Part shown: one piece after another, positions 23,548-35,006 of the stretch
How the letters are laid out: the number at the start of each line of letters is the position of its first letter
How positions within the stretch are numbered: the first letter of the stretch is position 1
NCBI RefSeq assembly: GCF_020921035.1
Contig: NC_063156.1
Span: 2,418,001 to 2,482,000, forward strand
Length of the DNA: 64,000 bases
Direction: 5' to 3'
DNA from: Rhodamnia argentea
Taxonomy: Eukaryota > Streptophyta > Magnoliopsida > Myrtales > Myrtaceae
Notes under the pieces: generated by a model
What the model was told of the DNA's origin: nothing
The model's input: only the letters and a program-made list of their open reading frames with translations
Database searches by the model: none
Position numbers and translations under genes: made by a program

Positions 23548-25330
23548 CGCTCTCAGTCTCAATCCGAGCGTCGCTTCCGTGACAGCGCGAGGCGATTGCC
23601 AATCTTTCAGGAAGTGAAAATCGTTAGTGAAGACGATGATGACCTGGCAGGCACCGCCCTCGTTAATTTGTCATTTTCACTTACTGGGCCAAATTAGAAT
23701 TTTCCAGTTAATAGCTGTAATTTCGGATTGGTCTCCATTCCCTTCAATTTTCATTTTTACCCTTCTCGCTGAATTTTGAATTCCTATTTAATTTTAACAG
23801 GATATTGGAGTATCTGAAATTTCTACTCGGAAAGATCATATTCGAATTTCAATTTTACTTTTTCTAAAATGAAACCGCTAATCTGATAACAGTTATTTCT
23901 GACCATATGATTTCTCAATTAATGAATGCTTTACCTTCCTTGATAGATGTCGGAGAAACATTTTTCTTTGTAAAATCGTTCCTTTCGTCATGCTCTTTCT
24001 ATTGTCGAGTGGATTTTGCTGATGTGGACCATTTGATTGCTAACATGTACTGCCAAAGTACATGTGGCATATGCTCAAATTCTATACGACGCCACGTAGG
24101 TGCCAAATCATCATCATAAAATATTTAAAAAATTACACAAAATACTAACCTCAATCACCCGAACCCGAACCCAAACCCTCCCCAACATTCGAAACCAACC
24201 CCGCCCCCAACAAAAAACAAAAAAAGCCCTCCCCAGCAGCACCCTTCGTCCTCCCCCACCACGGCCGTCGCCCCTGCAACCTTCACTACAATGCCGACGC
24301 GGACAGCACCGCTCACTATTGTCCAACTTGGATTTGATGGTCATGGTCGAGGTCAGACTTGAACAACCATGGTGTTGCGAGCTAGAGTGAATAGCTGTCA
24401 TGGAGGCTGTGAGCTTGAGTGACATCGTAGGCCGCAAGCTCAAGCTCAAGTAGCCATGGGAGTGCCTCTAGCTGGAGTCAAAACAGTTCGCAGGAATGGT
24501 CCCTGCGATACGACCACTGGCCATGGACATCGCAATCTCAGGGGAATACTGCCATAAATGTTGCGGGCTAGAGTAGGAGCGAATCACGACTGTGGATGCC
24601 CTGAGCTTGAGCGACCAGCGGCCAGGGATACCTCGAGCTAGAGTGGGCGATCTTAAGCTTGAGCGACCGTGGATAATTTTGCCAAACACGCAAATATTCA
24701 GAGTGCAATTTTGCACATGATCTTTCTATGTACAGTTTGATCATTTTGCTCAAGAAAAGTGCCAGACGACGCCACCGATATTACTTGGGATGAACATTAA
24801 CGAGGAAGAGCAGGAGCATTGTTTCCGGTCAAAAGGCTTTTAGCCCAAACCATTCTCTTTCAGCCTCTACAATGACAACGAAATGCAGTCTTCCAAGAAC
24901 TACATGGGCAGCTGCAGCGAGCGGGAGAAATACACAAGCAGAAGTGCTCAATCGAGTTTAAAGCAGCGAGCACTACATGCATCGCAACCCAACCGCGAGA
25001 ATTCGAGTAGCAATTAAAAAATTTCCGTATCTTAATCGAAATACAGCACGTTCCGCGTTTTATGTCCAATCATAAATCATTACCAGTCTCTGAAATTTTG
25101 CTGGACAACTTACTAAAAAGTAAAAACCTTCCTTCAAGACAGAGACCACACAGTATATATAGATAGCAAGCACTAGCCATTGATGCCACAGAAGTTCCCA
25201 GAAACACAGCATAAATTCAACGAGTTTCACAGAAAAAAACAGAGTGGCAATAGTTTTGAGAGGTGTCCACGATCCACACAGCATATGCAAAGAATCGACA
25301 GCAAAGAAACAATGACATTTCCAATTGGGA
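23548..25330. other. Promoter of the Cdc14-like gene and repeat-rich intergenic DNA
   Basis: The first few hundred bases upstream of 23547 should hold the minus-strand promoter. From about 24100 to 24720 the DNA consists of degenerate direct and inverted repeats of short phrases (gagctagagt, gagcttgagcgacc, caagctcaagctcaag) after a C/A-rich stretch (cccgaacccaaaccctcc). No domain is recognisable in the short frames. The end of the interval is probably the 3' region of the Yippee-like gene. Confidence 0.5.
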
Positions 25331-25423
25331 GGAGCATCTATGTACAGGACGAACATTAGGAACATTCAACGGATCAAATTAGGATGAACAGGTGGAAAGC
25401 ACGCCCGTAAGCATTGTGGAGTG

Positions 25424-26282
25424 TTACCAGTTTTCCTTGACAATCTTTGCTTTCTCGAGTATGAATTTCCCTTCTTTGTACTTTTGCGAAGCTTCGTAAG
25501 CCCTCTCGTATTTCCATCCCAACACTTCATGGCAGTCAGCACAAGAGACATCAGCAACGGTGTGAAGACCGGTCAGGAGATGCCTATCCTCTTTGCGCCC
25601 GACCACGATATTCATCGCATGAGAAAACAGAAAACCACGGCCATTTCTTCCCTAGTGACATGATTATGGAAACAAAATCATCCTGAAAGTTTTCATCGCA
25701 GTCGAACCAATCAAGGCCACAGAAATCCAACAACGTCATAGTTGGTCTTGATTCTGCCAGAACTACCCCAGCATGATCTATGTATAATTCTTAAGATGGA
25801 AAAAAGCATTGTCCAAGGATCTATCAGTGAAATTGAAACTCATCATTCATATGCACAGCCGATCATAATATATTAGCACAAAATGATTCTCTCACTGCTT
25901 TTAAGTTTTTGATTCTATCACGACGAACTAAAGCAGAGATTTTTACAAGCACCGTCCTTTGAGTTTAGACTGCATTTCGAATTCAAATGACCATCCTCTG
26001 TACTGAATCAAAATTGCCATCTGGTCAGAAAGGACTCTATGGCCTCAATCCTTCCAAATTCTCGCTAAATGATTCGAAAGTCAACATAAACATACAGATT
26101 GCAGAACCAACTGCAACCTCCATTCACATAAAACAATCCAAACAATCGGCACTTCTTTTACTTGAAAGAAAATTTAACAATGGCCTCACCTGGAAAGTCT
26201 TAGATATGATATCATCATGCACCGAAACATGATTACGACACTTGTGGCAGCTATATATCCGAGGCCCCACGATTTCCGCCAT
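25424..26282 (-). CDS. Yippee-like zinc-binding protein
   Basis: Two coding exons on the minus strand, 26282-26190 (31 codons) and 25651-25424, joined in phase 0 (TTCCAG|GTGAGG ... ACTAG|GGAAGA). The product has 106 residues, the usual size of short Yippee proteins. The zinc-binding cysteines are visible as C12-X2-C15 and C68-X2-C71, separated by exactly 52 residues, the family signature. The motif [13 protein letters not shown] is followed by [19 protein letters not shown] and the VKENW end typical of the At4g27745-like plant subgroup. The fold is a small zinc-ribbon-like beta-tent related to the cereblon ligand-binding domain; the plant role is unknown and nuclear location is likely. A first, untranslated exon is probable around 27068-26997 (TTCTCAG|GTTAGT donor), giving a long 5' intron. 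Confidence 0.93.
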
Positions 26283-26964
26283 CAACTTGCTACTGAAGCT
26301 CTAACAATCCAACTGCTTGAGCAACAAAAGGAACCGAGCTCAGGAAAGGAAACGCAAAACGCAGTAAATCATGGGCGAAAACAGAAAGCAAACAGGGCAA
26401 TGAGATTCAAGAAAGCAATTGGGAAAACAACCAAACATTAATCCCTCACATTGAAACCCCCAAAAAGAGAGAGAAAAAAAAAAAACAGCAATGACTCGAC
26501 AACCTGGGCAGCAAACGATGAGCACGAGGAGGGTTTGGCTTTAGCGTGCAAGTTTGCGCTGGAGTGGACTTACGGTTGAGTGAAGATTTCCAAAAACGAT
26601 ATCATTGTATGGTTATCGATGGAGACAGAATTCATATCAAAAGCAACAGCCACCAGACACGCCGCGGACGTGATCATCATCAACACACGCAAAAGCACAG
26701 ACAAAAAACACCGAAAGCCGTAAGTTCGCTAGAAATCAAAGCATCGTGTCAAATTTTCGAACGCTCGACCCGAATCGCCGAACACCCATTGGGCGATCCG
26801 AGGAGATCATTCGTTGCTTGGGCCTAACAACGACGCCGATTGCTTCGCGAAACAGCACGAATCAGGAAAATTTTCGGAAAAAGGCGGAGAGATCAGAATC
26901 GCGCGAATAAAGCATTTTCGAACAAATTAATGGATATCCTAAGCAGGGAAATATCCCCGCGAGC

Positions 26965-27033
26965 GAGAGAGAGAGAGAGAGAGAGAGGGGACTAACCTGA
27001 GAAGAACGAAGGAGAAATGAGGTTCATGGCTTG

Positions 27034-27068
<35 letters not shown>
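26965..27068. repeat. Two (GA)n microsatellites flanking a donor site
   Basis: (GA)n at 26965-26987 and 27037-27068, separated by about 50 bp that include the inferred donor site of the Yippee-like leader exon. Confidence 0.9.
26997..27068 (-). other. Probable 5' untranslated exon of the Yippee-like gene
   Basis: On the minus strand a (CT)16 run (27068-27037) is followed by GAGCAAGCCATGAACCTC and a good donor TTCTCAG|GTTAGT at 26997/26996. The intron that would follow begins with another CT run (26987-26965). The exon holds an upstream ATG in a frame that would run into the splice junction, which could act as a short upstream ORF. Exon boundaries at the 5' side are not determinable. Confidence 0.45.
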
Positions 27069-27072
<4 letters not shown>

Positions 27073-29464
27073 CTGTCAGTGGAGGAATTTCTCCAATATT
27101 TTAAGTTGACGCAAAGCCGGGAAGTGGAGTGGCTGGAGGCTCACGCGCCATGTGGCGAGGTGACACCACGCGCGGAGATTGGGGAAGCCGCGTTCTGTCT
27201 CGTGGGCTGGAGGAAACCCGATTCGTTTCTCCTTGGGCCGAGAGTCCGGCCCGGACCAGTTGATTGGGCCTTAGAATGCTCCGAGTGTGGGTGTGTGCCC
27301 CCGTTTCTGCCATTCCCATTTTGGAAGAACGCTTTCATATTGAATAAATTGCAATCTATTCATTATTTAAACAACCTGCCGGACTTTGGACCATAAAAAA
27401 AAAAAAAAACCAACCTGCTGGACTCCCGTCGGTCGTTCAATTCAATCCACTTCCGGTCCGGGGCGGTACCTAAAATCAAGGAACAATACCTAACATTGCC
27501 TACGTCTCGTTTTAGAGTTGTCCATATGACATGTCCGAGTCCGACTCGAACCTTTCGATATGAGTTTTAGGGTAAAATCGCAATTCCACCAAGGGGTTAG
27601 GGGCTCCACCGAACCAAATGAAAGGTCCGCAAGCTCGATCCCACTTCCCGGTAAAGGTCTCGGACTTGACTGGATAAAAAGATGAGTTCAGAATCGTTTA
27701 CATTCCGTACATGAAGATTTAAGACCAGCAATGCAGTTTTCGAAGTACACAAAGCTGACCACTTACAAAGAAAACTACATCCAACCACCTTTGAAGAGAA
27801 AACCTCAAAGAAAGGTTTATGTTGTTTCACAGCCTGAAATATTCCCAACAGGGTCCTTGGAAAAATTTATGGGAGTGGGTGGAAATCAGGCCGGTGCAAG
27901 AAAAAAAATAATATTAGGTCACAATTAAGTAAATAACATCACAAATCAAGGAGCAAAACAGGTTCTTGTCTAATACTATGAACTCGAACATATACATATG
28001 TCTTAGACAATCTATGTATACATCTAAATGAGTTAGTCGATTTGAGATTTTATACTAATCAGACCTGTTGCCGGTACCAAGTAGCAGTCAAAAGAAAAAA
28101 GAAGTGGGGTTCTCCGTATGCTCATAAAAGAACAGTCAGTTCAAATGGCTAGACATCTTTGTCCTCCATTTGCTTTTATTTTTGCAATAAAGAACATGTA
28201 TGTATGTATGTACATAACTGCCGGCTTAGCTATTATTTTGCTCAATTAAAATACACAGTTTCTCTCTAATTTTCAACAGCCTACAGAAATAGTCAACAGA
28301 AGGACTTTGAGAAGAATCTCTGAAGAAGATGGTTTGAGAAGCTTTTCATCTTGTAGATGCAAGTTAACTTCAGCTTCTGATGAAGACCTAAAATTTTTCT
28401 GTGGAGCGCCTTAAAAATGCATCAGACCCCAATTCAAGCACCCCACAAGCAGATGCTGCTGAAACAGAAGAAAGGGGAAAAAGAGAAACGCCATGACACT
28501 GTGGATACAATTCATACCTCACTGTAGCATAACGTGCATGAATTGATATGAAGTGAAAGAAGCATATATATACATCCAGTGAGGACTTATCTCGGGCGAT
28601 TGCCGCCGGGCATTCGGCTTCAACCGAGGGCAGTGAGCGGAGTAGAAGCATAAGGGACTGATATTGATCCGGCTTCAGCAGACAGCCATGGACGGTGACC
28701 GAGTACTCGACAGATGAGCCGGATCAGCACAGGGCCGTGCCCCGCTTCTCCACCTTCTGTTTCGAGAGGAGCTCCAAGCTTGTTAGGGCTTCGAGGGCGG
28801 CTCGGAGGAGAAGCATACAAGAGTGATATTGATTCGGCTCGCCTTCGACCCAGAAAGAAAGAAAAGACAGCCTCGGACGACGACAGATGAGCCGGATCAG
28901 TACCACGCCATGTCTACTTCTCCAGTTTTTTTTTCTTCGTTTAAAGAAAACTTCAAACTTGTTAGGGTTTCCTCCATGGATGGAGAGCTCGGAGCATCCT
29001 CTCCTTCTTTATAAACGTGTGGAGGGAGGAGGAAGCAGAGAGGCTTTTGGGAGAAACAAGAGGACAAGAGAGGACATGCCCGTTTACAGAATGGAACTTT
29101 TTCCAAACACGATAATCAGGATTTTAGGAATCCCGCTGCTATCCAAACCTTTCAATTTTTTTTATCTTCTCCAATTTTTTGTTGTTGTTATGGTTATAAT
29201 AAAGCATTAATAAAGTGTCTGGCCTCGTAGAACTATTCTATATTGCCAACCCACGTGAAACTGTACGGACTCGAATGCGCCAGGTCACGAGTATAATTTT
29301 TTTTTTTTGGGTCTGGTCTGTGCTATCTCTAACTCTCTTCACTCATATTTTTGCTTTTCGAACCACGTACTTGTGTCACTAGCGGCCCTATCCTCCAATC
29401 CCTTTACCAGCAAAGACTGTATGCCTATTTGCAATATGCATATATTTCACAACGAGAGTTTATC
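27069..29464. other. Intergenic DNA with an imperfect tandem duplication
   Basis: No gene is recognised. The stretch 27100-27300 is GC-rich and may be part of the Yippee promoter. From 28630 to about 28920 the sequence repeats itself imperfectly with a shift of 165-173 bp (see the separate entry). Small frames on both strands show no family resemblance. Confidence 0.5.
28635..28920. repeat. Imperfect tandem duplication, 165-173 bp period
   Basis: Shared phrases occur in the same order in two copies: gagaagcata with gatattgatccggct near 28645-28673 versus 28807-28838; cagatgagccggatcag at 28711 and 28884; and ccaagcttgttagggcttc near 28769 versus caaacttgttagggtttcc near 28954. Spacing grows from 165 to about 185 bp because of small indels. 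Confidence 0.75.
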
Positions 29465-29469
29465 CGATC

Positions 29470-30162
29470 TGTCGTAATATAACGCGGAAGCTAACCCGGA
29501 TCTTGCAAATAAGTCAATGCGAAAAGCCACGAGAAATAACGATGAACAATAAAGAACACCAGAAATTACGTGGTTCGGTCCGAATATCGGTACCTACATC
29601 CACGGGAGAGTCAGCAAGAACAATCCACTATAATCGGAGAATCGGAATTACAATCGCTCAATACGCTCGTGTTTCCCGCACCTAGATTATACCCAAACCC
29701 AAAGTGTTTACAAATAAACAACTTACTTGGATATAACAAACTCACGCACAAATCTACTACACTCAGAAGCTCCTCGCGCTTGTGCGGCTTCTTCGTCCAG
29801 AGAAGAAAAGTAATCCTCTTCTCTTAGTGCAACTTCTTCTTTGTGCAATGAGAAGCCCTTTTAGGAACGTCTTCCCTTTTTGGCTCTTTTGATGGGGATA
29901 GATAAAAGAAAGAAAACCTTCTTTCTTTTACTCCATGGGCTCCACAATAAAATATATTATTTAAGCCCCTCTCTTTTTATCAAACTCTTGATCTACCATT
30001 ACTCTCTGATGAAGGCCCTTGCACCTTTCATTTACTCTACGATGAAAGGCTCTTGCACCTTTCATTTACTCTCTGATGGGATCCACAATAAAATATTTTA
30101 TTTAAGCCCCTCTTTTGTCTTGTGGTGCTAATAACAATTTTAAACTCGAGACATATTTAACA
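29470..30162 (-). repeat. 3' LTR of the copia element (left copy)
   Basis: 693 bp, TG...CA ends (minus strand TGTTAAATAT ... TTACGACA). It contains an internal near-duplication: the phrase gctcttgcacctttcatttac occurs twice in tandem about 33 bp apart (30014-30071), flanked by two copies of tccacaataaaatat(a/t)ttatttaagcccct at 29941 and 30082. Confidence 0.95.
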
Positions 30163-30244
30163 ATTCTCCACCTTGGCTCGATGTTTGAAACCAAGTTAAT
30201 AATGCTCATTATCCATGCTGCTCTCCCAACGCCCCCACGGGTGC

Positions 30245-31844
30245 TCACTCTCTAGAGACTCCAACGGTGCTCAAGCAAAGCTTGAGCTTCGCCAAAAGAA
30301 ATGGCTTAGTCATCATGTTCGCGGGGTTCTCTGCTGTAGCAATCTTTTTCACAACAACCTTACCCTTCGCTAAGACATCTCGGATGAAGTGGTACACGAT
30401 ATTGATATGCTTCGTTCGCTCGTGATAAACCGGATTATATGCCGGATAAATCGCACCTTGGTTATCACGGTGTATATCAACACTTTTCTGTTCTAACCCA
30501 AAGTCCATGAGCAAACCTTGCAACCATATCGCCTCTTTCGCTACAAAGGTTAGTGCCATGTACTCCGCCTCGGTCGACGACAAGGCTACGTGGTCTTGTA
30601 AGGACGCCTTCCAACTAACCGCACCACCTGCAAGCGTAAACACGTACCCGACTAAAGACCCGCACTCATCCAAGTCACCCGCATGATCGGAATCCACAAA
30701 ATCGGTGGTCTCCATTGCCATTCTTGTCCCTCCGGTATACTATACCAGGTGTCGATGTCCCCTTCAAATATCTCGAGGATCCATTTCACTGACTTCCCAA
30801 TGAGTTTTACCTGGAAGCTTCATATAACGACTAACCACACCGACGACTTGTGAAATATCGGGCCTAGTGCATACCATAGCATACATAATACTACCCACGG
30901 CACTAGAATAAGGAACACGAGACATATGTTCCTCTTCCTCCTCGGTCTGCGGTGATAATTTAACTGAAAGTTTAAAGTGCTTCGCTAATGGTATACTCAC
31001 AGACTTCGATTATTGCATATTAAAACGTGCAACAATTTTCTCAATATATTTCTTTTGAGACAGACGTAATAATCCTGCTGATCTGTCACGCAAAATCTCC
31101 ATACCCAATATTTTCTTCGCAGCACCTAAATCTTTCATCTCAAACTCAGCACTCAACTGCCTCTTCGACACATCAATATCGGACATATTTTTATTTGCTA
31201 TCAACATATCATCAACATATAATAGCAGATATATCAAATACCCGTCCTCCAATCTCCTGAAATAAACACGGCTATCCATCTGACTCTTTGAATAGTCCCG
31301 ACTAGCCATGAAAGCGTCAAACCGCTTATACCACTGTCTAGGAGATTGTTTCAGCCCATATAAAGATTTCTTTAATAAGCAAACATGATCTTCCTTACCC
31401 GGAATAGCAAATCCCTCTGTTTGCCTCATGTAAATCTGTTCCTCCAACTCACCATGAAGAAACGCCGTTTTCACATCAAGCTGCTCCAACTCGAGATCCC
31501 GTGCAGCAACAAATGCAAGTAAAACACGAATAGAAGTATGCCTTACCACGGGAGAAAACACCTCACCGTAGTCAATGCCTTCCCGCTGGGTATACCCCTT
31601 CGCAACAAGCCTCGCCTTATATCTCTTGCCTCGACACCGGAATGCCCTCTTTCCGTTTGTAGACCCATTTACTTCCGACAATCTTCTGGCTCTTGGGTAC
31701 TTTAACTAACTCCCATGTCTGATTTCGATGGAGTGATTCCATCTCTTCACTCATAGCCCCTAGCCACTGCGACGACTCAGAACTAGCCATCGCCTCGGAG
31801 TAAGACGAAGGCTCATCTGTCTCCACCTCATCACCTACGGTCAA
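30245..31844 (-). pseudogene. Copia reverse transcriptase and RNase H, disrupted
   Basis: Reverse transcriptase begins in one frame (WLGAMSEEMESL ... WVYKRK, 31844 to about 31650), shifts to another (GYTQREGIDYGEVFSPV ... YVDDMLIANKNM, 31681-31010), and has a stop near 31007 followed by continuing similarity (SIPLAKHFKLS, 31000-30764). A further frame disturbance lies between about 30790 and 30720. RNase H follows at 30721-30245 (VDSDHAGDLDE, STEAEYMAL, KHINIVYHFIRD). The YVDD catalytic box is intact. At least two frameshifted junctions and one stop mean that no full-length polymerase can be made from this copy. Confidence 0.85.
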
Positions 31845-31928
31845 AGCATAAGCAAAATCTGTATAAGCATAACGTACCGGTGGTTTAATTTGCCTTCTCT
31901 GTCTGTCTGCGGCTATACTATGCTGCGG

Positions 31929-32714
31929 CTATCTTGGTTGTTCACTATCACCGACTTCAGGAACTGCGGCTACTTCTGCAGTCTGAACATCTGTTACCTC
32001 GGAGGTCTCCGGAGTCTCCACCTGAAGCTCCACCTCACTACTAACACCATGATCCGTCCGCTCTGCTGGTTGTGTCTCAGAACTCCTCTGTCGAAGCATT
32101 GCAATCTCGTCGAAGATCACATCTCTACCGATTAGAAAACCGGGTGATCCGGGATCGGTGCACCACAGCCGGTAGCCTTTCACCCCATGTGCATAACCCA
32201 GAAATATGCACTTCTTCGACCTCGGCTCAAGCTTACCATCACTCGCACGAGCATACGCAGGACATCCGAATATTCGTAATCCGGAGTAATCAACAGGTTT
32301 CCCCGACCATACTTCCTCTGGAGTCTTCCACTCGATAGCAGATGATGGAGATCGATTAATCGGGTAACATGCCATGTTCACCGCTTCGGCCCAAAATTCC
32401 TTGCCTATTTCAGCATGCGAAAGCATGCTCCGAGCCCGCTCAAGTAAAGTTCTGTTCTTCCGTTCTGCCACACCATTCTGCTGTGGTGTCCCAGGTCTTG
32501 TGCGGTGTCTCACAATCCCTTCTCTTTCGCAGAACTCGGTAAAATCTTTACCACAGAACTCCATGCCGTTATCGGTTCTCGGGCACTTGATCCGTTTATC
32601 GGACTGCTTCTCAATCAATGCCTTAAATTTCTTGAACCGATCAAACACATCAGATTTGTGCTTCAGAAAGTATACCCATACTTTCCTGGAATAATCGTCG
32701 ATAAATGTCAGCAT
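31929..32714 (-). pseudogene. Copia integrase segment
   Basis: The open segment starts inside the integrase core (FIDDYSRKVWVYFLKHK), then TDNGMEF, GTPQQNGVAERKNRTLLERAR and GCPAYA, so the three acidic residues of the D-D-E centre are all visible. The open frame ends at a stop at about 31929 in the linker before reverse transcriptase; the same frame continues beyond it. Confidence 0.85.
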
Positions 32715-33168
32715 ATAACGAGCACCTCCTTTCGAAGGAACAGGAGACGGGCCCTAGACGTCCGAATGAATATATTCTACCGGTTGCTTGGTCGAATGAA
32801 TACACGTAGCAAACTTAATCCTCGCTTTGCTTCCCAAAGATACGGTGTTCACATAAGTCTAACTTACTTGTCTTCTGACCCTTTAACAACCCTCTATCAC
32901 TCAGCATCGTCATATCTGCCTCACTCATGTGCCCTAGACGCATATGCCATAAACGAGTTAGATCAGAATCGACTCACCCGATGAAACTGCAGCAGCTCCT
33001 GTCACGGTCTCTCCCAGTAGATGATAGAGAGAACTCACTTTCTTCCCTTTCATCACCGTCATAGCACCTCGAGAGATCTTCAGCACTCCACCTTCAGCGG
33101 TGTACTTACACCCGATATCATCGAGTGTCCCCGGAGAAATAAGGTTCTTCTTGAGCTCGGTACATGCC

Positions 33169-34215
33169 TCACACGTCCGTCAATGTGCGCACCACACCAT
33201 CGTGCATCCGAATCCGAATCGTCCCTATGACCACAACCTTGCGAGCTGCGTTATTCCCCAATAGAACTCTACCACCATCTGCAGTCCGGTAAGTAGTAAA
33301 CCAGTTCTTATGAGGCGTCATATGATAAGAACACCCCGAATCTAGCACCCATTCATCTCCTGATGAACCCGCGGTCACACACAAAACAGCCTCTGCATCA
33401 CTAGTGCTCTCTTCAAGAACATTCGCCACACTGGTTGTGGCTTTCTGCTTATCACCTCTATTTCTCAACTTAGGACAATCTCTCCTGATGTGCCCCTCTT
33501 CGTGACACTCAAAACACTTCACGCGTCCCTTGGACTTTCTATGGCGTGACTTAGATCTGCTTTTACCTCTGCTGCTACTTGACCCTCGTTGTTGCTCTCT
33601 ACCCCGAATCACTAGTCCTCGCGCTACATCCTGCGCTAGACTGTCATCTCGCAACTTTCTCTGCCACTCTTTAGAAAATAAGGCGGACTTTACCTCTTCC
33701 GAGGTAATCGTAGTACGCCCCTGCAACTGTGAATCGGCAAAGTGCTCCCATGACTCTGGTAGGGAAGCTAACAACATCATGCCCCGCTCTTCATCATCAA
33801 GTGTCTTACCGACGTTCTTCAAATCCATCATGAGTTTATTAAATTCATCTAGATGGGTTCTGATAGACGTACCTTGAGTATATCCGAACCGGAACATCCT
33901 CTTCAACATGTATAAGCGATTGTTCAAACCCTTCGTTACATAGAGCGCCCGAAGTTTTGTCCACAATGCTGCGGTATCCTTCTCCTCGCCAACCTCTATT
34001 AACACTTCATCCGATAAATTCAACAGGATTAAACTTCTAGCTTTCCTCATTACCACATCCTTTTCAACATCTGTCATCGTTTCGGGCAACTCATCCTTGC
34101 TCTCCAATGCTTCTGCTAAACCTTGAGTTGTCAATATCGCCTCCATCTTGAGACTCCATAACCCAAAGTTGTTCCTCCCGTTAAACTTCTCAATTTCAGC
34201 TTTCACTCCGGACAT
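33169..34215 (-). pseudogene. Copia GAG and start of protease
   Basis: Open frame of about 349 residues from an ATG at 34215 (MSGVKAEIEKFNG). It contains the UBN2-type capsid region (NFGLWSLKMEAIL ... LWTKLRALY ... LNNRLYMLKRMFRF), a basic SRGKSRSKSRHRKSKGR segment and the zinc knuckle C-X2-C-X4-H-X4-C (CFECHEEGHIRRDC). The aspartic protease start follows (WVLDSGCSYHMT). The frame stops at 33169, after which protease/linker similarity continues in another frame: a frameshift separates it from integrase. Confidence 0.85.
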
Positions 34216-34308
34216 AATTGCAATCACGGGATATCCGGATAATAATCGGACAAGCAAAAGCCCCAAATCACAATCTAGAATATCCGAACCTGGTGCTTTG
34301 ATACCAAT

Positions 34309-35001
34309 TGTCGTAATATAACGCGGAAGCTAACCCGGATCTTGCAAATAAGTCAATGCGAAAAGCCACGAGAAATAACGATGAACAATAAAGGACACCA
34401 GAAATTACGTGGTTCGGTCCGAATATCGGTACCTACATCCACGGGAGAGTCAACAAGAACAATCCACTATAATCGGAGAATCGGAATTACAATCGCTCAA
34501 TACGCTCGTGTTTCCCGCACCTAGATTATACCCAAACCCAAAGTGTTTACAAATAAACAACTTACTTGGATATAACAAACTCACGCACAAATCTACTACA
34601 CTCAGAAGCTCCTCGCGCTTGTGCGGCTTCTTCGTCCGGAGAAGAAAAGTAATCCTCTTCTCTTAGTGCAACTTCTTCTTTGTGCAATGAGAAGCCCTTT
34701 TAGGAACGTCTTCCCTTTTTGGCTCTTCTGATGGGGATAGATAAAAGAAAGAAAACCTTCTTTCTTTTACTCCATGGGCTCCACAATAAAATATATTATT
34801 TAAGCCCCTCTCTTTTTGTCAAACTCTTGATCTACCATTACTCTCTGATGAAGGCTCTTGCACCTTTCATTTACTCTCCGATGAAAGGCTCTTGCACCTT
34901 TCATTTACTCTACGATGGGATCCACAATAAAATATTTTATTTAAGCCCCTCTTTTGTCTTGTGGTGCCAATAACAATTTTAAACTCGAGACATATTTAAC
35001 A
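34309..35001 (-). repeat. 5' LTR of the copia element (right copy)
   Basis: Same length as the left LTR and about 98.6% identical by hand count (ten substitutions in 693 positions). It borders the primer-binding site at 34291-34308. Confidence 0.95.
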
Positions 35002-35006
35002 CGATC

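Larger units (their letters stand above)
29465..35006 (-). mobile_element. Ty1/copia LTR retrotransposon with 5-bp target duplication
   Basis: The element itself is 29470-35001 (5532 bp), bounded by two 693-bp LTRs and by a perfect CGATC duplication at 29465-29469 and 35002-35006. It lies on the minus strand: the 5' LTR is at the right. Next to it, read in reverse, is a primer-binding site (TGGTATCAAAGC) complementary to initiator-methionine tRNA apart from one base; a purine tract (AAGGTGGAGAAT) precedes the left LTR. Domain order GAG, protease, integrase, reverse transcriptase, RNase H is that of Ty1/copia. By my hand alignment the two LTRs differ at ten positions and have no length difference, so insertion is recent. 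Several frameshifts and stop codons break the polyprotein, so this copy is not autonomous. Confidence 0.95.
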
